Source: Bryum argenteum
Taxonomy: Eukaryota; Streptophyta; Bryopsida; Bryales; Bryaceae
Length of the DNA stretch: 64,000 nucleotides
Direction of reading: 5' to 3'
Assembly: GCA_037043015.1 (NCBI GenBank)
Contig: CM073321.1
Location: 21,325,001 to 21,389,000, forward strand
The notes beneath the pieces were generated by a model. It was not told where the DNA came from. It made no database searches and saw only the letters and a list, made by a program, of their open reading frames with translations. Position 1 is the first letter of the stretch. Every line of letters starts with the position of its first letter. This document shows positions 56,497 through 64,000 of the stretch, piece by piece. The position numbers and the translations under genes were made by a program.

Positions 56497-59400
56497 CACT
56501 ACAACAAAACCTTGTTTTTTTATGTCTAGCTGGATATCTTTCATGGCTTTAGATGTCTAACTAGATGTCTATGATATCTTAGAAGACATCCCGATTTGTA
56601 GGATGTCTAGTATGATGTCCTAAAGATTTAGAGGACGTTGAGACGAGGATATCTAAGGGTGTTGGTATGGACGTCGAAGTTATTTAGATGTCCTACTAGA
56701 CATCACTGAAGACATCAACTTGCCACGCTAGCAAGGGATTTTGGACCAGCAATGTAAAAGCGACCAAAAGTTACTAGTGAACAGGGTAAAAAGCATTTCT
56801 AATATTAAGAAAGTAGATGAATGGGCAGCGGTTTTCAACAGTGAAAAAAAAATAACATCACAGATTTGAAAAAAAAAAAAAAAAAAATTCTTTTTTTCGA
56901 TTTTTTGCTCAAATTATAATGTTACGTGGCAATACTGAAAATACTTATCTCTGGGTATTTTTACTATTTTTTCATTGGTCTATTTTTTAATAACAATAAA
57001 ATATAAACTTATGTTCCAATAAAAACTATATTACATAAATTTTTATGATATTCAAATAATTTATAATATCATGATTTTATATTGGAACTAAATTATTAAT
57101 TTTCATAATTTTTTTTTAAATATTCAAAAGATATTTTATATTTACTTCTACTTCAATATCATAATACTATTTGGCGATCCTTTCTACCTACCAGACCTTC
57201 CTACCGACCAAACCTTCCTACCCACCAAAGCTTCCTACCCAACGTACCAACCTACCATCTTACAAACTTACGAAGCAACCTATCTACCTATCTTCTTTTA
57301 TGTATTTTGGATTATGTAAATTAAAATGAAATAAATTAAAATATTTTTTTTTAAAAAAAAAAACACAGAATTATTATAGAATGGTAGACACGAGATACTC
57401 TTTAAAAATACCATATAAAGTGCTTCTCCGTTGGGACGACGGGTCCCTTACTATATGAATATAATAAATAAAATATGAGGAAATCGTAGACACAGGATAA
57501 TTCTATAAAAATACCATATAAAGAGCTTTCTTGTTGGAACGACAGGTACATTGCTAGTCTATAATAAAATATTGTTCGACAATCCTTCCTACCCACCAAT
57601 GTACCAACCTACCAACCTACGAACTTACTAACCTACAAACTTACCAACCTACCTACCTTCTTTTATGTATTAAACAAATATAGATAAAGAGAGAAAAAAA
57701 GAGAGAAAAAAAACCGCTTGAGAAATGGTAGACACGGGATATTTTTTTAAAAGTACCATGTAAAGACCTTTCCTGTCGGGACGACCGGTTTCATACAAGT
57801 AAAATATGATATATGTAAAATAGCAATGGTGCCAAAAATTTAGAATTTCAAAGTATAAGTAATTTTGTGGATACTTAATTCTAAAAAACACGTAGAAATA
57901 GATTAAAAAAGTTATATACAGCGCTTTCTCTACAAGGCCACAAAAACTCCACATCGGAAAGCATTTCAAAAGCATCATGTACAAGAAACCTCAAAACTTG
58001 TAGTATTTGAATTGTTGTGGAAGAAACCCTAAAACTTGTTATAGAAGAAACTCTATGACTTACAATACCCGCTTTGTTGTGGAAAGAACTTTGAAGCTTG
58101 ATTTATTTTGGAGGAAAACAAAATACCTTCTATAGTAGATGTGTTGTAGTTGAAACCCTAAAGATGTCATCAGATGTCTGTGATGATGTCTGCAAGGATG
58201 TCTTACAGCATGTCTACAAAGATGTCTGCAAGGATGTCTTACAGCATGTCTATAAAGATGTCTAAAAGGATGTCTAACTGTGTTGATTGAATTCTTGTTT
58301 CGTAGGGTAGAACAAAATGGGTCGCGGTCCCTGTACAATACTAAGGAAAGCTTAGAAAACACATGAACATAGAAGAAGTATGCTAGAGTACAAAAGTTGT
58401 TTTTTCACAATTGTAGAGAGGCGACGATACACAATCTGAGGCCGCGAACAGATGTCTGCATAGATGTCTATAACATTGTCTTCAATGATGTCTTCAAGGA
58501 TGTCGGCCAGAATGTCTAAGCACATGTCCGCAAAAATGTCTAAGTGTATTGATAGATGTCTATAAACTAAGTGGTGCAATTAAATGGAACTAAATCACAA
58601 TTTTCTACAAAACCCTGTTTAAATGGAGACAATATTGGCTTATTGAACAAATGTTGCGGCGGGACACACACAAGACCGTAGGGGTATTGACAGCAAGCGA
58701 TAATAGTAGAGGGCTTCCGGAGTTCAGGTTGTAGGTATGTAGTGCATCATAGTTGTTGACAGGCGTATTACTAAATACTTTAGTTTTGTGTTATCTAAGG
58801 TCCTAATGACCTAAGCAATATATGTACGTTTGACTCACACTTTTTGATATGACAATGTTTAGTGCCCATGTTATGTAAGACGTATGTGGTTTACGATTCT
58901 GATGACTATATAAACATCTAAAAATGGCTTCCTAGATGTCCTTTATATGCCCTGAAAACATCAATAGTAACATTTTTGCAAACATGACTACAACACAAAA
59001 CATTTACATCGATGTTCTACAAGATGTCGCTACAAACATCCGAGCAAACATCACAAATACAACAAAGACATCAACCTAGACATCATTTGAGGCACTAGAG
59101 ACATCAATCTTGACATCGATCTAAGCACTATAGACATTTATCTTGACATTGTCCTAGCCACTGTAGACAACAAGTAGTGGACGTTGATGTCTAACGTGAT
59201 GTCTAATAGCAAGGTCATTTGAACCTAAAACCTCCCAAAACGTTGCTGACGTGGCATGCCACGTCATTTTCCCGGGTTCCACAACGGATTTTCCGGGTTC
59301 CACATTGGATTTTCTTGGTTCCTCCTAGGCTTTTGGCACCGCCACAGCAAATTCCCCGGGAGCACCGGAAAGTCTACATCAGGATGAAATTCGTTGCCAT

Positions 59401-59648
59401 GTGGCACCGTCCGTCCACTTGGCGCTGATGTGTCACCTACGTGGCACACGTTTTACCCTCTCAAAGTTACCTCCAGACACCTGATGCCTTTAAATGATTT
59501 TAGATGTCTAACTGGATGTCTTTGATGTCTTTGGATGTCTGAGGATGTTAAAACGTCCGACATCCACTTGCTAGACATCAACGCGTTAGATTTAGACATC
59601 AAAGACATCAAATTTAGACATTTAAAAGAACAAGGTTTCCTTATAGTG
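56497..59648. mobile_element. CACTA non-autonomous element, 3152 bp, ATG target duplication
   Basis: The left end is CACTACAACAAAACCTTG and the right end CAAGGTTTCCTTATAGTG, imperfect inverted repeats of En/Spm type. ATG at 56494-56496 and ATG at 59649-59651 form the 3 bp target duplication. Subterminal DNA is packed with GATGTCT/AGACATC, including 12-base-phased runs at 58155-58275 and 58450-58555. The interior (57180-57800) has three copies of a GGTAGACACGGGATA...ACCATATAAAG unit and two TTCCTACCCACCAA-rich runs. No transposase gene is present. Confidence 0.92.
58155..58275. repeat. 12-base-phased GATGTCT run inside the CACTA element
   Basis: GATGTCTGCAAG, GATGTCTTACAG, CATGTCTACAAA, then the same series again, follow each other every 12 bases for about nine units. 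A second run of about nine units at 58450-58555 uses the same phase length. Candidate binding array for the element's own protein, as known for En/Spm subterminal motifs. Confidence 0.85.
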
Positions 59649-59651
59649 ATG

Positions 59652-60165
59652 TTTGACTCTCTATATATCTTCCCATCCCCTCTTTATCCTCGCATATGTC
59701 CTCGTTCCCATCTATATCTTCGTCTATGTCGCCTTTTCCGTCGCCGTCTCCCCATCTACATCCTTGTTGTTGTCCTTATTCAAGTCTTCATCCCCATTCT
59801 TGTCTTTATCCTTGTCTATATCTCTATCCTTGGCTATTTTTTCGTCCCCGTCTATGTCCCTACCTCCTCTTTCATTATGCTTTTGTCTCCATCCTCGTCT
59901 ACTTCCTTGTGAGCATCGCCCTCTATATTTTCGTCCCCTTCTATGTCCCCGTTCTTGACTATGTCCACGTTCTCCACTTTATCCCCCTCTATATTCCCGT
60001 CCTTCTCTATATTCCTATCCTCGTCTATATTTGAGTTACCCTCTATATCGCCATTTCTGTCTTTATCTCCATATATATCTCTGTCCTCGTCTATGGCCGC
60101 GTCCTCCTCCCCCTCTATGTCTATATCCTCTCCTTGTCCCTCTCTATGGACTACTAGAAGTAGAT
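59652..60165. repeat. pyrimidine-rich degenerate satellite, right half
   Basis: The same TCTATGTC-type units as at 55790-56496 continue here in the same orientation, confirming that the CACTA element landed inside one satellite block of about 1.2 kb. Confidence 0.85.
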
Positions 60166-62200
60166 CCTTTTATGGTTGTTCTAAATGATTGTATTTTTAA
60201 ATATACGTACCAAAATCAAACAAAATATGACTTGTGGTAACCATCAATGTGTCTCTTATTCTCATGACATAAGAAACAAGTCTTCGCAATGCACCATCGT
60301 TATATGGAAAGGATTTCATGTGTACATGTCATCTGCCTTCGCTGCCGAGGTGGCTATTGACTTGGCTAATTTTTGTGATGTGGTGTCCAGGTTAGATAAT
60401 ATGGCGGAATTGTGATCCGACTTAAAAGTGAAGGGGAATTTGGATAGAGAAGACAGAAAGCCTAAAATTCTTAGGTTGAAGTGCGAGAGCTGATGTGGCT
60501 AATATACTTGTTAGGCTAAATTTAGTCTAGTCTTTAATCGGCATGTATAGACTTGGCACGCAATACCTAGTAGGGTTAGCAAGTTGGTTATCTATTTAGC
60601 GTATTTAGAATCTTAGACTTATTTTGGCACCCAAAATTTTTGGTCGACGTAGCACTTAAGTCTGCTAATCTATTATTATGAGTTAGATTTCACATCTAGT
60701 CAGACTTAGCCGACTGTATGTACTACACTCTCCTATGTCTGAGATTTTGTTGGTTATATACTATCCTTTTGCTTGCAAACCATAACCTCTTGAACCTCGG
60801 CTTTTATTTCCTCCTCTTTTGTAATGCATGTTAAGGCAGTCAGTCGACCGTGCACTGTTGTATGCTTGATGTTGCTGTAGAAATAGTCCTTTAGCCATCT
60901 CTATTGCTTTGCCACCCCCAACGTTGAAAGTCGGTTATACCTCGATTTGGGTAAGGTTGGAGTGCGATTGTTGTTTTTTTCTTCCTAGTTGATAGGCTTG
61001 AAAATGTTAGATCGTGTAGGAGTATAAATAAGACTTGTTAAGGGAGAATTTTGAAAAATCCTTCATTATTTGGCTACATGGTTAAGTTGAGATTAGCTAG
61101 AGAAATTAGAGGTTTAAACCAATAATGTACAAGTCGCTCTCGACAAAGCACCCTTGGCAACTGTGCATTCCTAGTACCCATAAATCCATAGCTCAAGCAT
61201 TACGATCTCTACAATAATTCCTTCTTAGTGACGAGAAAATCCCTTGCAAGTCAATACACCACAAATTGCGTTTACATGTCTACACTAAAAAGTATACCAA
61301 TTGGTCGGTTGAAACAAACATAGTTCGACACTAGGAAACAGTACTCCGTAATCCTACACACAACCACAACGGACCTAAAAGAGTAGCACCAGCGGTGTTG
61401 CTCTTTACTCGTTATGGAGATTGTCGACCTAATAGTCTACCTATAAAAAATTTAGTTAAAACGAGGAAACTCCCAGAACTGCACAAACGAGGTGTAACAG
61501 AAGTTCAAACACTCACACAAAAACCCAACCACGATGATCTCAGCCTCCAACACTCTCTGCCAAATCCAGATCCAAATCTAAATCTCACATTCAGATCTAA
61601 ATTTAGATTAAAATCTGATAAAGCGGACCGAGATCTCAAGGGGACACATCATCGCAATGTCGAGACCCCGCACGAGAGTTGTTGGCCTCCTAGATCCAAT
61701 CGACTTGCCACTCGACCAACAGGCGACAACCCGCCAGATCAGGGAATGGCGAAGTTTGCAGTCGTTGTTTAATGCCACGCAAGTTACACAATGTTCGATT
61801 TTAAGAATCAATGACCCATTGCCAACTACTTAGGGTGGCCAAGTGTTGGTTTCCACACCCGTTGCATCATCTTTAGAACACTATTTATGCTATACCTCAG
61901 GATTGACGGACATACCTGTAGAAACAATAATCTAAAAAATGTTGATTCTCATGACCCGCTTTGGTTGTATAGACCTGACCTACCACTAGTAGGAATTTGC
62001 AAAACATCGACGACATAAATTTCACTAATTTGTTAAGGGTTTTGCAACAAGTGTCTCAAATAACAAACAATATTCACTATCATTCGCGTTAAGTCACTAT
62101 GACCATTCTGTTATTTTGGACATGAGGTGGGACCATAGTAAGATACTAGGTAAGAAGGAGGAAAATGGATTACCATGCCTTGTGTTAAGAATTTCACAAA
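60166..62200. other. no recognised gene
   Basis: Ordinary mixed-composition DNA. A 125-residue plus frame at 61395-61772 (RKLPELHKRGVTEVQTL) resembles nothing known. 61550-61620 has several AGATCTAAAT-like inverted motifs. Confidence 0.45.
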
Positions 62201-62204
62201 TCTT

Positions 62205-62560
62205 ATAAAAGCAAAGATTTTGAGATTGTGGCAAAGTAGGATTTTAGAAATCTTCATACATGCAAAGTTCAGTTTTTGAAGATTGTCGCAAATTAGGATT
62301 TTAGAAATCTTTGTACATGCTAAATTTATTTTGAGAATTATGACAAATGACAATTCCAAAATCCTCATACAGGCTAAATTAGGGTTTTGAAATCATCATA
62401 CAAGCTGTGTTTTTGAGGATTGTAGCAAATCACGATATTTGAAATCTACATATATGCTTATTGTTGAGGATTGTGGCAAATCTTCATTCATGTTGAATTT
62501 TGAGGATTGTGACAAATCTTTATACATTTTTATTTTTGAGGATTGTGGCAAATTTGGATC
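62205..62560. repeat. degenerate tandem repeat, about 45-60 bp units
   Basis: About seven diverged units contain TTTTGAGGATTGTGGCAAAT followed by TTGAAATCTTCATACATGC-type sequence. Early units are about 60 bases and later ones about 45, through loss of a segment. Confidence 0.75.
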
Positions 62561-62980
62561 CAGAGTGATGAACATCGGAAGTTGTAAGCCAAAAAGTTAT
62601 CTTGATAAGCAATACAAACTAATTAAAAAACATAGTAGTTGTTCTCAATAAGCTTTTGAATCTGGGTTTGCACATTAGCAATCTTACTAGAGAAAGTCAT
62701 GCTCATTAAGCAGAAATGTAGCATCTTTGAGGTGCCGAAGAAAGTAAAGCTCTTCAGGAATAAAGAACAATAAAGCATGTCCTTGCAAGTATTCTCTTCC
62801 TCTAATTCGACCTACTTAATGATTATACTCTCTCGGATCATTCAGAGGATGATATTGGATGATCTAGTCCAACAACATGAAAGAGACTAACAGAGAGATC
62901 TCGTCCTTTCCTCGTCTTTTTCCTCTCCCGGAAGATTCTGAGGTTGTTGATATATGTCGAAGCTCCTTCTTCCACCATTC

Positions 62981-64000
62981 CACTAGAGGAAGGCCCCTCC
63001 TATTATAATAGCGTTTAACGTCTTATTTAACGTTAAATAACGCATTTTGATGTTAAATTCTTGTAACAGATTTGTGTCTTCTAGGTCACTCGCGAAAAAT
63101 GACTTATAACAGGGTGGATTTAAGGGAGTATTGTGGATAACATCTGCGTTAAAGTGAAACTAACGCGCTGTTAATCTTGATTTAACGCTCGGTTTTAGGA
63201 TAAGAATCTGATCTGACGTGGCTGCTAGACTTTATTGTTTTTTAAAAGGGCATGCATGTTAAATTATAAGGCGACTGCATTATACATGGCAATTTTTTGT
63301 TTGTTTTTTAAGGTAGTCCTGTTATGATTCTGTTAATTTCTAACGTTATTGCGTTGAGGAGCTTATATTTCTCTCTAGTTGAACACCATTCCGTCTGTTT
63401 TGGTTTAACGTATATTTGTTCATTTTTTCTTTTTATAACGTAAGAACGTTGATTGCTAGTCTTTCGGTCTTCCTCGAACATTGTTCCGCCAATTTCTTTT
63501 AACGTGTATCTCATTAGAATGTTTGAAATTTATGACATAAGTACGTTCACTATGACGGAGTGTCCCCTTTAACACCATTTTATGGTGTTGTTTAACATAT
63601 AGTTGTTAAAATTTCAACAATTTTTAACGTACAAATGTTCAAGGTGACATGTTTTTGTTCCGTGGAGGACCGTTCACTCTCTTTTTAAGGCCCCGTTGTT
63701 ATGATTTTTTCAATTTGTAACGTACAAACCTTCACGGTGACCTTTAAGTGTCCAGTTCAGAATGTATATAATGTGTTACTTTTGAGTTAGGAGTCCTATT
63801 ATAGATCTTTCAATTTCAAACATCATTGCTTGACAAGTGCATGTAATAATCGAGGGTAGTTCAATAACTTCAATTACGTAAATAAATTAAATAAAACATA
63901 ACCACACATTGCTCCAAACAAGCTCATAACATCAACAAAGTTACACTAGTATCGAACTTTGGCATTCCCCTAGCGGACTTCCATAGATTGCCTCTAGAGA
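62981..64000. mobile_element. start of a CACTA element (CACTAGAGGAAGG), truncated by the window end
   Basis: The terminus CACTAGAGGAAGG matches the end at 48706. The next 800 bases are studded with TTAACGT, TAACGTT and TTAACGC motifs (for example around 63011, 63023, 63409, 63437 and 63500), the same motif seen inside the TNP2 remnant at 47.5 kb. No coding exon is reached before the window ends. Confidence 0.75.

Overview
The window looks like repeat-rich nuclear DNA of a large plant-lineage genome. Evidence: an interstitial run of the plant-type telomere repeat CCCTAAA (28021-28101), GT-AG introns with short exons, Ty1/copia, Ty3/gypsy and CACTA (En/Spm) elements, and AT-rich intergenic DNA. 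A DD34E Tc1-type transposase and TTAA-flanked piggyBac-like elements are unusual for flowering plants. They make a charophyte alga, bryophyte or other non-seed streptophyte my preferred guess, but the species cannot be fixed from sequence alone.

Layout. 1-7392 (minus) is a Ty1/copia gag-pol with scattered nonsense codons. A 3.36 kb Tc1/mariner element (1797-5151) is inserted in it at a TA, and that element is itself split by a 939 bp piggyBac-like element (3582-4520) at TTAA: a three-level nest in which each junction reads in frame once the insert is ignored. 7393-8520 is probably copia leader/LTR. 8.5-12.6 kb holds CACTA-like debris with 12-base-phased AGACATCT arrays, a 39 bp satellite and a 216 bp CACTA foldback element. 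13.6-15.9 kb (minus) is an unrecognised multi-exon gene. 17.7-21.2 kb (plus) is a broken TNP2/Plavaka/KDZ-like transposase gene, convergent with a broken DUF7869-like gene at 21.9-24.8 kb (minus).

The most unusual part is 25-41 kb. Two arrays of a palindrome (arm TTTAGCTCGA, one free central base, then the reverse-complement arm) lie at 25.1-26.5 and 33.0-34.7 kb. They are inverted relative to each other, share a higher-order order of spacer sequences, and sit in the predicted 5' introns of two divergent, apparently unrelated genes: the DUF7869-like gene on the left and, on the right, a gene with a possible ParB/sulfiredoxin-type motif (34.7-37.8 kb). More copies occur in a later intron (36.2 kb), at 37.9 kb before an FCP1/HAD-like phosphatase gene (38.0-39.2 kb) and at 40.8 kb. 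The middle (26.6-33 kb) contains the telomere-like run, a 93 bp tandem satellite (29.8-30.96 kb) and GC-rich probable 5' exon DNA (31.2-31.9 kb).

41-64 kb is mostly mobile-element wreckage: MITEs at 42.5, 43.2 and 45.2 kb, a chloroplast-transit-like exon (44.36 kb), a CACTA TNP2 remnant with DUF4218 and DUF4216 regions (47.0-48.7 kb), a decayed minus-strand coding region (48.7-50.9 kb), a gypsy pol remnant (51.6-52.4 kb), GC/G-rich tracts (52.5-54.6 kb), a pyrimidine-rich satellite split by a 3152 bp CACTA element with an ATG target duplication (56497-59648), and the start of a second CACTA family at 62981. Nearly every recognisable gene carries one to three nonsense or frameshift lesions, so no intact mobile-element protein was found.
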